Below, in pieces: positions 1 through 7,552 of a stretch of 21,811 bases of DNA. Origin of the DNA: Euryarchaeota archaeon UBA175 (lineage in GTDB: Archaea > Thermoplasmatota > Poseidoniia > Poseidoniales > Thalassarchaeaceae); assembly GCA_002497895.1 (NCBI GenBank), contig DAFD01000070.1, forward strand, positions 486-22,296. The letters are read 5' to 3'. Under the pieces are notes generated by a model, which saw only the letters and a list, made by a program, of their open reading frames with translations, had not been told where the DNA came from and searched no databases. Numbering within the stretch: the stretch's first letter is position 1; the number at the start of each line of letters is the position of its first letter. A program made the translations under genes and the position numbers.

Positions 1-459
1 CTCGCCCTCGGTGAGGGCATGCTCATCGGTTCCTCAGCTAATGCCCTCGTTCTGATTCATGGCGAGACGGTTCCTTCCGAATTTGTTCCCTCTCGTCCAT
101 TCCGCATCAATGCTGGAGCCGTCCATGCTTACTGCCTGATGGCGGACGGCTCAACTCGTTATCTCAGTGAACTCGAAGCGGGTGACGCGGTCGCCATCAC
201 AGATTCCAGCGGGGCTATTCGCCCCGCCTCTATCGGTCGTCTCAAAATTGAGCGTCGCCCATTTCTTCTCGTTCGTTTTGAAATCGATGAGAGATTGGGC
301 CAAGTCCTTGCCCAACAGGCAGAGACAGTCCGATTCATCGATGAAAACGGCACACTAAGCGTCACCTCATTACAGGCTGGTGACCGGATTATGGTTCGCA
401 CAACGACCGGCATGCGACATGTCGGACGCAAGGTCGCAGGGGAGATGAACGAGCGATGA
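1..459 (+). CDS. aroB': 3-dehydroquinate synthase II, C-terminal part (5' truncated)
   Basis: The reading frame is open from base 1 and shows the last 152 residues, so the real start lies outside the window. The visible part matches the conserved C-terminal half of archaeal 3-dehydroquinate synthase II: a GEGMLIGSSANALVLIHGE stretch, then SRPFRINAGAVHAY, YLSELEAGD, and a late AETVRF motif. In this family the enzyme makes 3-dehydroquinate from 2-amino-3,7-dideoxy-D-threo-hept-6-ulosonate by NAD-dependent oxidative deamination, replacing the bacterial DAHP/AroB entry to the shikimate pathway. Its stop codon overlaps the shikimate kinase start in an ATGA arrangement, so the two are translationally coupled. 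The cytoplasmic shikimate role is supported by the two following genes. The internal ATG at 19 is not a credible start because homology continues upstream. Confidence 0.93.
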   Translation, partial: LALGEGMLIGSSANALVLIHGETVPSEFVPSRPFRINAGAVHAYCLMADGSTRYLSELEAGDAVAITDSSGAIRPASIGRLKIERRPFLLVRFEIDERLGQVLAQQAETVRFIDENGTLSVTSLQAGDRIMVRTTTGMRHVGRKVAGEMNER

Positions 460-1310
460 AGGTCCACGGTATCGGCCATGGCTGCGCCGGCATCAGTTTC
501 CTCCACGCAGCTGGCTGTGGCACTGGTTGCGCAGTGCCAATTGAATTGGTAACGACAGTCATGTTGACTGATGTTCCTACACCGATTCCAGAAGATGAAT
601 CAAGACTCTTGGATCTTCTACTCGAGGGATGGAGTAGCCGTAACCTCTCACTTCCTCAAGGAAAGCTAGGTTGGGTAGTCAAGTCAGAGATCCCCATAGG
701 GATGGGACTGAAGTCCAGTACAGCTCTCTTAGTCGCAGCCCAAAGGGCTCTTTGTGATGCGACTGAAACAGATATGAGTGCGGCGATGTGCAACAATCTT
801 CTCTCATCAGTCCAACTTGCTGCTGGAGTAAGCATCACCGAAGCAATCGATGACATAACCGTCTCCTCGGATAGGTCAATTCCTTGGTTGGTCGCTGCGA
901 CTGATATCGTAGAACCGCTCTCAGAATCTGTCATTGTTCCTATGAAAGAGGTGTTTATCGTAATCCGTAATCAGCCCAAGGCTGAGGTCAATATTGCTGA
1001 GTTCCACGACCGTCGGGGCCACTTCGAAGATGTCGTTAGGATGCTCCGCACAGATAGGTCACTTGAGGCGTTCCGACTCAATGGTCAACTGGTGGCTGAG
1101 GTGTTGGGAGACGACGAGGCTACTCGTTTGTGTGAAGATATCGAGATTGAGACCGATTGTCCGGCTGCAATCACGGGTTCTGGGCCTGCAATCGTCGTTT
1201 TGGCTGATGCTAATCAGGCCGACAAATTATCACAATTTCTTGACATAAGAGAGTTGAATTGGATTCGAACTCGAATGTCGATCGATCAAAAGTTCGAGGT
1301 CGTGACTTAA
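456..1310 (+). CDS. aroK: Archaeal shikimate kinase (GHMP kinase superfamily)
   Basis: This 284-residue protein phosphorylates shikimate to shikimate 3-phosphate with ATP. It belongs to the archaeal GHMP-fold class, unrelated to the P-loop AroK/AroL of bacteria. The N-terminal GIGHGCAGISFLHAAGCGTG and the ATP-binding motif PIGMGLKSST (residues 80-89) are characteristic, and the late GSGPA motif (about 241-245) fits the family's third conserved motif. Length is normal for the family. The ATG at 456 overlaps the preceding stop (ATGA) and is preceded by a GGAGATGA Shine-Dalgarno-like stretch, which fixes the start. It lies between 3-dehydroquinate synthase II and chorismate synthase, consistent with one aro operon. 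EPSP synthase and the dehydratase and dehydrogenase steps must be encoded elsewhere. Confidence 0.92.
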   Translation: MKVHGIGHGCAGISFLHAAGCGTGCAVPIELVTTVMLTDVPTPIPEDESRLLDLLLEGWSSRNLSLPQGKLGWVVKSEIPIGMGLKSSTALLVAAQRALCDATETDMSAAMCNNLLSSVQLAAGVSITEAIDDITVSSDRSIPWLVAATDIVEPLSESVIVPMKEVFIVIRNQPKAEVNIAEFHDRRGHFEDVVRMLRTDRSLEAFRLNGQLVAEVLGDDEATRLCEDIEIETDCPAAITGSGPAIVVLADANQADKLSQFLDIRELNWIRTRMSIDQKFEVVT

Positions 1311-1312
1311 CC

Positions 1313-2425
1313 ATGGGAATGCGACTCGGCGACTCGGTTCGTGTGACACTTTTCGGCGAAAGCCACGGTCGAGGTGTGGGGGCTCTCGTTGAGGGAATTC
1401 CTGCTGGAACTGAGATTGATATCGACGTATTGAGAGATGATATTGAGAGGCGTAAGCCGGGCCGAAAGGGATTGAGTACTCGTGCGGAGAGTGATGAATG
1501 TGAGATTATTTCTGGAGTTCACGAAGGTAAAGCGACCGGTTGGCCAATTCTACTTCTGACATGGAATTCCGATGCACGTTCAAAGGACTACAACTTCCTC
1601 CCTGACCAGCCACGCCCCGGACATGCGGATTTGACTGAACAGATCCGTTCAGGTGGTGCCTCTGATCTTCGTGGTGGCGGTTCACAGTCGGCCCGCCTGA
1701 CCTATGGTTTGGTTTCTGCTGCCAGCCAGCTACGAGGTTTGCTGAGCGAGGCTGGCTGGAGAGTCGAGGCTCATCTGCATAGTGTCGGAGATCTTGTTGC
1801 AGCTCCACTATTCGGATTGGACCGCGATTCTGTATTACCCGAAGATTCGACGATGGCTCGACTCAACTGCCGAGATGAGGATACGAGTGAGATGTTCTCT
1901 TCACTCATCGAGGAAATTAGGTTAGATCAAGATTCAATTGGCTCAAGCGTCGAATGTATCATCGAAGGTTTGCCGCTTGGGCTAGGCGAGCCATGGTTCG
2001 ATGGTCTTGAGCCTGCACTCGCACGAGGCATGATGGCGATTCCAGGTGCGCGCGCTGTTGAATTCTCGCGCGGGACAGAAGCATCTAGGATGCGCGGCTC
2101 TGAACACAATGATGCTTGGCATCTTAACGGAGATCAACCCGTTTTGAGTGGAGCGGAAGATGCCAGCGCAGATGGTGCTCTGGGCGGCCGTTCAACAGGC
2201 GCTCCAATGCGTATCATAGTCCATTTCAAGCCACCCAGTAGTATCGCTCGCGAGCAATCCACACTTCACCTTCCTAGCGGCGATCAGAGACCCCTGAAGG
2301 TCCCAGGACGCCATGACCCAGTGCTTGGTCCTCGAGCAGTGCCTGTAGTCGAGTCCATCGCAAGGCTCGTCCTTGCCGACCTCGGGATGATTGGTGGCTA
2401 CCTCGGAGTAGAGCAGTCCGAGTAA
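1313..2425 (+). CDS. aroC: Chorismate synthase
   Basis: This 370-residue protein converts EPSP to chorismate, a 1,4-trans elimination requiring reduced FMN. Family signatures are clear: FGESHGRGVGAL near the N-terminus (catalytic-type His18), RPGHAD (His104), DLRGGGSQSARLT (118-130), GGRSTGAPM, and the C-terminal GRHDPVLGPRAVPVVES. The start is set at the ATG at 1313, two bases after the shikimate kinase stop. ATG 1319 is an alternative, and a longer frame from 1259 would overlap the kinase heavily. One oddity is the GGGR(S/F)SAR signature, which reads GGGSQSAR here, with Ser124 where Arg is usual. The other conserved residues argue it is still functional. It is the last gene of the aro operon and converges on the next gene with a gap of only 9 bases. 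Confidence 0.94.
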   Translation: MGMRLGDSVRVTLFGESHGRGVGALVEGIPAGTEIDIDVLRDDIERRKPGRKGLSTRAESDECEIISGVHEGKATGWPILLLTWNSDARSKDYNFLPDQPRPGHADLTEQIRSGGASDLRGGGSQSARLTYGLVSAASQLRGLLSEAGWRVEAHLHSVGDLVAAPLFGLDRDSVLPEDSTMARLNCRDEDTSEMFSSLIEEIRLDQDSIGSSVECIIEGLPLGLGEPWFDGLEPALARGMMAIPGARAVEFSRGTEASRMRGSEHNDAWHLNGDQPVLSGAEDASADGALGGRSTGAPMRIIVHFKPPSSIAREQSTLHLPSGDQRPLKVPGRHDPVLGPRAVPVVESIARLVLADLGMIGGYLGVEQSE

Positions 2426-2434
2426 TCGATTCGC

Positions 2435-3370
2435 CTAGTTGTTGCGACTTTCTTGCATTTGCTGAATCCGCAGAGGCAGATTAATCGCGAAGGCCGCGGC
2501 GACTATTGTAAACACAAATGCGGTACCCATCGCGACACCGTAGACACTGGTCAGTTCAACAGATTCACTCAATCTAGCTGCCTGCACACTATCGAAGATA
2601 CCAACAATTCCGGGAACGATGAGGTTGATGAGAAGGGTGAGCAGAGCTACCAAAGCCGCGACTATTGGAGTAATTGCCAGTGCTCGGTGATATTGACGAA
2701 TGATTTTCCCTTCACCCATAACATAGACCTCACCGGTGCGAATCGAGGTGTCTAGCATAGAAAAGCGAATGATACCGCTTGTCAATTCGAAGTACATCAC
2801 CAAGAAGACCGCGTATGCGATTAGCAGAATCTTCTGTAAAATTTCGCCTTCAGGTAGGAAGCTGAATCCGAATTCGACTTTGCTTCCTGCGAAGCGCAGA
2901 GTGACTACGAGCATGGCGACATAGGACACCAACAATGCTCTTTGATCACGCTGGAAAATTCCGTAGAATCCACCTATCGCGCCTACTACCATGATGAGTA
3001 TGTGTATGATTCCGCCAATGATTGGGATCCCAATCAAATTGGCGATAGTGAACCAAGCTGTACCTGATACTGGGGTGAACGCAAGAGTGAGGAGAGATAG
3101 GGCGAAAAGTACCACAGCTGAAGACATCTGAAGCATCGAGACTGTGTTATTTGCAGGTAGGAACTTCGTCGTTGCGACAATTGGTCCTCCAAAGAATGAT
3201 TCAATCCAGGATGGAACATGTATCTCTGGAATCGCATCACGAGGAATCTCGGTGCTGGACTTCAGACGTCCAGCCGCTTTCTTTCGACTTGGAGCCGATG
3301 AGCGGATGACCTTACTCTCGTAAAGATGCGAAGTGTCGCTGGCTCCTTCCGTCTTGATCTCGTCTGCCAT
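2435..3370 (-). CDS. Six-helix membrane protein at the end of the MoxR/DUF58 operon
   Basis: The 311-residue product has a charged, Lys- and Ser-rich cytoplasmic-looking N-terminus of about 75 residues, then about six predicted transmembrane segments (roughly 79-100, 106-137, 143-160, 178-197, 229-253 and 273-298). I do not recognise a named family. There is no signal peptide and no obvious catalytic motif. The ATG is preceded by a strong GAGGAGGTG ribosome binding site that overlaps the stop codon of the upstream DUF58 gene, so translation is coupled. It is the last of four same-strand genes (DUF4350-like, MoxR, DUF58, this one), which suggests it is a membrane partner in a MoxR-dependent assembly. 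The specific role is unknown. Confidence 0.75.
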   Translation of the reverse strand: MADEIKTEGASDTSHLYESKVIRSSAPSRKKAAGRLKSSTEIPRDAIPEIHVPSWIESFFGGPIVATTKFLPANNTVSMLQMSSAVVLFALSLLTLAFTPVSGTAWFTIANLIGIPIIGGIIHILIMVVGAIGGFYGIFQRDQRALLVSYVAMLVVTLRFAGSKVEFGFSFLPEGEILQKILLIAYAVFLVMYFELTSGIIRFSMLDTSIRTGEVYVMGEGKIIRQYHRALAITPIVAALVALLTLLINLIVPGIVGIFDSVQAARLSESVELTSVYGVAMGTAFVFTIVAAAFAINLPLRIQQMQESRNN

Positions 3371-3376
3371 TTCTCA

Positions 3377-3384
3377 CACCTCCT
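3377..3384 (-). promoter_or_regulatory. Strong Shine-Dalgarno site overlapping the DUF58 stop codon
   Basis: On the minus strand AGGAGGTG sits six bases before the ATG of the six-helix membrane protein and shares a base with the stop codon of the preceding DUF58 gene (TGA at 3386-3384). It is nearly complementary to the archaeal 16S 3' end and fixes the start at 3370. Confidence 0.8.
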
Positions 3385-4700
3385 CAGAATCCACGTGCTC
3401 CTGCAAGAGCGGTAACCAACATCATGTCAGGCTCCCAATCCATCACATTTGCACCAAGACCTCGTAGTTCACTGATTAGAATATCTCGCTCGGTCTTGAG
3501 CACCTCGTATCCGGTTCGATCGAGTCTGCGAGCATCGAATTCGAATTCGAGACTCGATGGTGAGAGAATTGTCACGTCGAAGTTTCGAGCCCTCAGGTCT
3601 CGTACCGCATCCATGACGGTGGGGTCGTCTTCGAGAGGGCTCAGAATGATGATTGGGCTGCCTCGATTGATATGCGGCAGAATTCGATTGGTGACAACCT
3701 TGAGCGGAGTGTTTCCTTTCGCCATCGCACCTGCGAGCTTGGTTAGAATCACGTAGAGCTGCTTCTTCCCTGTATCGCGGTCGATGGAGACGATTTCGTC
3801 ACCATAAGTCACGAGGCCAACAGAGTCTCTTCGAGAGAGGAAATACTGAGCTAAACTAGCAGCCGCTCTCGTGCTGTAAACCAGTGAGTTTCTACTCACG
3901 GGACCGGTCTCGCTGACCGACCGACTGTCGATAATCAGAATGATATCGGAGACGGCATCGCGCTCGAATTCGTTGACCATCATTTTTCCAGAGCGAGCCC
4001 ATGCCTTCCAGTTGACCTTCTTCATCGGGTCTCCTGGGATGTACTCGCGCAGGTTGTAGAAATTCGTTCCTTCACCTGGATTACGAATGTTGACCGCACC
4101 GGTGAAGATCTTTGGAACGCGACTCTTGATGAGTGCGTCCTTGATATCCTCCATCTTTGGGAAGACGAGGAAATCATCGTACAGGTGAATCTCACGCTCG
4201 TTGTGGAATAGGCCGAATGCATCCTGTACGCGTACGCAGACTGGTCCAATCGTGTAGAATCCACGGAGAGGGGCCTCGATAGTGTAGGAAATCTCGGTCT
4301 CTTTACGACCTCCGAGTTCCATCAAGACGTAATTTGCACCCTTCTTGATTCGCATGACTTCTGGCACCCTATCTCTCACTTCCAGAACCTTGGAGAGATT
4401 TGATCGGTTCTGGATTCTGAGAACAACGTCGATTTCGCCGTCTTCGAAAACTCTCGCTGATGAGAGTTTTCGCATAGCGACAATCGATTGTAACTGGATG
4501 CCTGCATCTGCTTCCGCATCTTCTAGACGCCTGCCGCTAGAAGCGACATCGGCGTGAGTAGTGCGGAAGGCCGCATAGGTCAGGAAAGAGAGTAGAACTA
4601 CGGCAACGGTGACCAGTTGCTGATTTCTCAGCACCAGCCCGAGCAGGTACAACGCTATCGCCAGCGCTGCGAACATGGCTGATTTCCTGCTCCATGCCAT
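3384..4700 (-). CDS. DUF58 / von Willebrand factor A-like membrane protein
   Basis: This 438-residue protein starts with two hydrophobic helices (about 8-24 and 29-46), then a beta-rich segment, and then the DUF58 signature around residues 205-250 (IRNPGEGTNF, YIPGD, VNWKAWARSG). The signature leads into a VWA-like fold with a MIDAS-type DSRSVS (258-263), a divalent-metal binding motif. DUF58 proteins are regularly paired with MoxR AAA+ ATPases, which are thought to act as chaperones inserting metal cofactors or remodelling complexes. The start is well supported: a perfect GGAGGTGA precedes the ATG. The gene lies 38 bases after moxR and directly upstream of the six-helix membrane protein. The complex's substrate cannot be told from sequence. 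Confidence 0.9.
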   Translation of the reverse strand: MAWSRKSAMFAALAIALYLLGLVLRNQQLVTVAVVLLSFLTYAAFRTTHADVASSGRRLEDAEADAGIQLQSIVAMRKLSSARVFEDGEIDVVLRIQNRSNLSKVLEVRDRVPEVMRIKKGANYVLMELGGRKETEISYTIEAPLRGFYTIGPVCVRVQDAFGLFHNEREIHLYDDFLVFPKMEDIKDALIKSRVPKIFTGAVNIRNPGEGTNFYNLREYIPGDPMKKVNWKAWARSGKMMVNEFERDAVSDIILIIDSRSVSETGPVSRNSLVYSTRAAASLAQYFLSRRDSVGLVTYGDEIVSIDRDTGKKQLYVILTKLAGAMAKGNTPLKVVTNRILPHINRGSPIIILSPLEDDPTVMDAVRDLRARNFDVTILSPSSLEFEFDARRLDRTGYEVLKTERDILISELRGLGANVMDWEPDMMLVTALAGARGF

Positions 4701-4706
4701 TGGCTC

Positions 4707-4716
4707 TCACCTCCTT
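4707..4716 (-). promoter_or_regulatory. Consensus Shine-Dalgarno site of the DUF58 gene
   Basis: The minus strand reads AAGGAGGTGA six bases before the ATG at 4700. This is a full-length match to the expected anti-Shine-Dalgarno complement, and it shows that this genome uses leadered translation inside operons. Confidence 0.85.
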
Positions 4717-4738
4717 ATGTTCAGTCAGTCCTTCAGTC

Positions 4739-5746
4739 TCACACCGTTGGCACTGGCACCTGGCGCAGGATGTCCGAGATGACTTCGTCATTCTCGAGTC
4801 CCTTGATTTGGTGCTCGGGCTTGAGGATCAATCGGTGAGCAACCGCGAGGGTTGCAATCGACTTCACATCGTCCGGTGTGACGAAGTCTCGTCCGCGCAT
4901 TGCTGCTGCGGATCGGCTCGTCTTCAGTAGAGCCTGTGAACCACGTGGCGAGGAACCTACGAGGACACGTGGATCTTCACGGGTTCTCGAGACAATCTCG
5001 ACCATGTACATGCGTACAGCGGGGTCGACGTAAACATCCTCGATGGCTTGCTGCATTGCTACCACACGGGCTGGGTCAGTGATGACCTCGACTTCGACTG
5101 CGTCCTTCTTTCGGGCGATACGTCGAGCGAGGATCTCGTCCTCATCCGCACGGTCTGGGTAACCAACGCTCATCTTGAACATGAATCGGTCAAGTTGAGC
5201 TTCTGGTAGTGGGTAGGTACCTTCCTGTTCGACAGGGTTCTGTGTCGCCATTGTAAGGAACGGTGCTGGGAGTTTGTGGGTGACGGTTCCGATGGTCACT
5301 TGGTACTCCTGCATGGCTTCGAGCAGAGCCGCTTGCGTCTTCGGTGGCGCACGGTTAATCTCGTCAGACAGGAGCAGGTTGCAGAATATCGGTCCAGGCT
5401 TGAAGGAGAATTCTCCCTTCTTCGCATCGTAGATATTCGTTCCAGTGATGTCCGCTGGCAACAAGTCAGGCGTGAATTGTACACGCTTGAAGTCGCAGCC
5501 GAGAGCATCGGCGAACGTATTCGTCATTAGGGTCTTTGCAAGGCCAGGGTAATCTTCGAACAGGAGGTTACCGTTGGACAGGATGTTGATCATCACATTG
5601 TCGATAACGTGGCTCTTTCCAATGATCACCTTCTGCACCTCGGTACCGATCGCTTGTCCGATCGCACCGACGGCAGCGAGCTTATCGCTCACCTTCTTTG
5701 TACCGCCTGCGGCCTTCTTCTTAGTCGCTGCTTTTTCTTCAGTCAT
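4739..5746 (-). CDS. MoxR-family AAA+ ATPase
   Basis: This 335-residue ATPase has the MoxR layout: a Lys/Ala-rich N-terminus (about 1-20), a Walker A variant DYPGLAKT (65-72), Walker B LLLSDEIN (124-131) followed by RAPPKTQAALLEAMQE, a sensor-1 region MATQNPVEQEGTYPLPEAQLDRF (about 166-188), and the C-terminal lid domain. MoxR proteins couple ATP hydrolysis to maturation of partner proteins, usually encoded next door with a DUF58/VWA protein as here. The start is supported by a GGAGAG site before the ATG at 5746. It lies between the DUF4350-like membrane gene (24 bases away) and the DUF58 gene, with which it likely forms an operon. Confidence 0.93.
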   Translation of the reverse strand: MTEEKAATKKKAAGGTKKVSDKLAAVGAIGQAIGTEVQKVIIGKSHVIDNVMINILSNGNLLFEDYPGLAKTLMTNTFADALGCDFKRVQFTPDLLPADITGTNIYDAKKGEFSFKPGPIFCNLLLSDEINRAPPKTQAALLEAMQEYQVTIGTVTHKLPAPFLTMATQNPVEQEGTYPLPEAQLDRFMFKMSVGYPDRADEDEILARRIARKKDAVEVEVITDPARVVAMQQAIEDVYVDPAVRMYMVEIVSRTREDPRVLVGSSPRGSQALLKTSRSAAAMRGRDFVTPDDVKSIATLAVAHRLILKPEHQIKGLENDEVISDILRQVPVPTV

Positions 5747-5770
5747 TTTTCTCTCTCCATTGTTTTTTCT

Positions 5771-7363
5771 TCAGTTCTTACCCCAACGTCGAATCGCAAC
5801 CATCAGCTGTCGCAATTCTTGGGGAGTGTATTTTCTGCTCTGACTATATGCCAGTTCGACGAGTCGGGGATCTCCAATCATCGTCTGGATTTCAGCTGGC
5901 GGTTTGATAGCCATCTGGTCTCTAGTTAGGTCGTAATGTACTCTGACCTTAGTGAATAGTGCTTGTTGCACGCGTTTTCGATAGGTGCTTGGGTCCAATT
6001 TCTGAGGGCGCTCCTTGAAACGCGTGAGGTCGAAGACATGCCTCCAGTTTTCCTTCTCTGGAACCACCATCATCGCTACGAGAAGTAAGAGACCTACATT
6101 GAGGACTACCAGCCACTTGAGGAAGGTATTCGAGGTCAGAAGCACAACTGTTCCCATGGCCTCGACGAATGGAGCGGAGATGATCCCAGTCACGTGTCGG
6201 CTCTCATCAAAGACGACTTGGAACTGTCCCTTGTCATCCCTGATGGACTTGGCGAGTTTCTTGTTATCATGCTCCATCATATCGTCGATCAAGAGCGAGA
6301 AGTAATTCTCATTCCCTTCCCAGTATGACTCGCGAGTGACATCGAGCCAGCAGTGATCTGTGTGCTGTTCACACGATGAACTCATTTGGTGTTCTAGAGC
6401 GACATCAAGGCTCCATAATCGGTTTGAGAATGCTTCCTCATCGGAGACGAATACGATACTTCCAGTCACCGCTAGCTCACGCGTATTACCTCCAACTAAT
6501 CCTCCAGAACCTGAGGTGACTTGGTCGAAGGCGGTGATGTTAGGGTAATCGATACGGATGATGAGTGAGAGGTCACCTGGAGCTGGATTCTTGGGGTCAT
6601 CTGCTCGTCCATTGTCCTGCACATCGATGAAGGCGGATGAAGAGGCTGTAGCGAGAATACTGACATCACGGTGATTTGGATGGGTGGTGTCCATCGGGAG
6701 CGGTTCATACTTCATTCCAGTAGGAGAGCGGAACATCACAGGTAGACGGCAATTGCGCCGGTTCTCATCAAGCACGTCTGTATCTACGCATCCCTGCCTG
6801 AGGTATGCTGGAGGCATTTCGTTGACATCTTCTGAGATGGCTGCCAGACCCCAGACGTTCAACCACGACCCACGAATCGCCTCCCCGTTCTCGTATTCGA
6901 GCCAGAACTGATTTTCATCGTTTAGAGGAGCGTCGAAGAATGTCACGCCGAATTTCTCGGCTAGGCGGTTAGCATTGGTTCCGTCTGCTGCGACGATCAC
7001 CTTTCCTCCCTTCTCGGTCACGAAGTCGTAAATCGCGTCGGCTTCGGTCTCAGCGATTGGCTTCTCAGGACCGATGATCATCAGAGCTGTTCGGTGCGGA
7101 TCTTTCCAGTCATTGACTAGCATAGGAGTCGACATTGTGTTGGCGATGAAGTAGCCCTCGTCGTCTGCCATCGATTCGCGCATATCGGTGACTTGAGCTA
7201 GAGCGCCCACTTCTCCACTTCCATCATCTGTATACGCTGAATAGTACGTAGCCTTGCCCGCTACGAAGATCATTGGGAGGATAAGAAGGAGGACGAGAGT
7301 AGTCGCTAGAGAGCCCACTACGATGTTGGTGAAATTCGCATCCTCGGAATTTTCACCAGCCAT
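5771..7363 (-). CDS. DUF4350-like membrane protein, first gene of the MoxR operon
   Basis: The 530-residue product (from ATG 7363) has an N-terminal transmembrane helix (about 14-35), a large extracytoplasmic region, a second helix near 414-434, and a basic C-terminal tail of about 95 residues that should face the cytoplasm. Early in the exposed part (about 91-144) lies a glutamine-amidotransferase-like segment including ETEADAIYDFVTEKGGKVIV, typical of DUF4350 proteins found with MoxR and DUF58. No catalytic Cys is evident there, so it may be a binding rather than an enzymatic domain. ATG 7363 is preferred over GTG 7381 because AAGGG lies just upstream of it. It heads the operon and has its own TATA-like promoter. 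The family assignment is moderately certain; the function is unknown. Confidence 0.75.
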   Translation of the reverse strand: MAGENSEDANFTNIVVGSLATTLVLLLILPMIFVAGKATYYSAYTDDGSGEVGALAQVTDMRESMADDEGYFIANTMSTPMLVNDWKDPHRTALMIIGPEKPIAETEADAIYDFVTEKGGKVIVAADGTNANRLAEKFGVTFFDAPLNDENQFWLEYENGEAIRGSWLNVWGLAAISEDVNEMPPAYLRQGCVDTDVLDENRRNCRLPVMFRSPTGMKYEPLPMDTTHPNHRDVSILATASSSAFIDVQDNGRADDPKNPAPGDLSLIIRIDYPNITAFDQVTSGSGGLVGGNTRELAVTGSIVFVSDEEAFSNRLWSLDVALEHQMSSSCEQHTDHCWLDVTRESYWEGNENYFSLLIDDMMEHDNKKLAKSIRDDKGQFQVVFDESRHVTGIISAPFVEAMGTVVLLTSNTFLKWLVVLNVGLLLLVAMMVVPEKENWRHVFDLTRFKERPQKLDPSTYRKRVQQALFTKVRVHYDLTRDQMAIKPPAEIQTMIGDPRLVELAYSQSRKYTPQELRQLMVAIRRWGKN

Positions 7364-7432
7364 TGTAATTCCCTTCTTCACAACATTAGCGTACGCTGGG
7401 TACCCTACGCTTCGACGCCAACCTCATTTCAC

Positions 7433-7442
7433 AGATATATGT
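7433..7442 (-). promoter_or_regulatory. TATA-like promoter of the MoxR/DUF58 operon
   Basis: The minus strand reads ACATATATCT about 75 bases upstream of ATG 7363. Transcription starting about 26 bases downstream would give a leader of roughly 50 bases. That leader contains AGCGTACGCT (7388-7397) and GGGTACCC (7398-7405), two adjacent perfect palindromes nested in an outer inverted repeat (AGCGTA 7388-7393 / TACGCT 7406-7411). Confidence 0.5.
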
Positions 7443-7552
7443 TGTTGATTACAGGGCACCTTTAGAATGGGAAAACAGAGGGTCTCGATGCTTATTCTGC
7501 ACCATCCCAGTGCGGTGAAAACATACCTCGGATACCGGTTCACTTAGCCATT
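7443..7552. other. Intergenic spacer, no gene seen
   Basis: These 110 bases lie between the end of the molybdenum-hydroxylase operon and the MoxR operon promoter, both on the minus strand. I see no ORF, RNA gene or strong hairpin. A short T-run (TGTTTTC on the minus strand near 7520) could contribute to termination, but this is weak. Confidence 0.4.

Noticed and set aside
1259..1312. N-terminal extension of chorismate synthase from 1259
   Set aside because: It would overlap the shikimate kinase by about 50 bases and lies before the family's usual N-terminus; ATG 1313, two bases after the stop, fits better.
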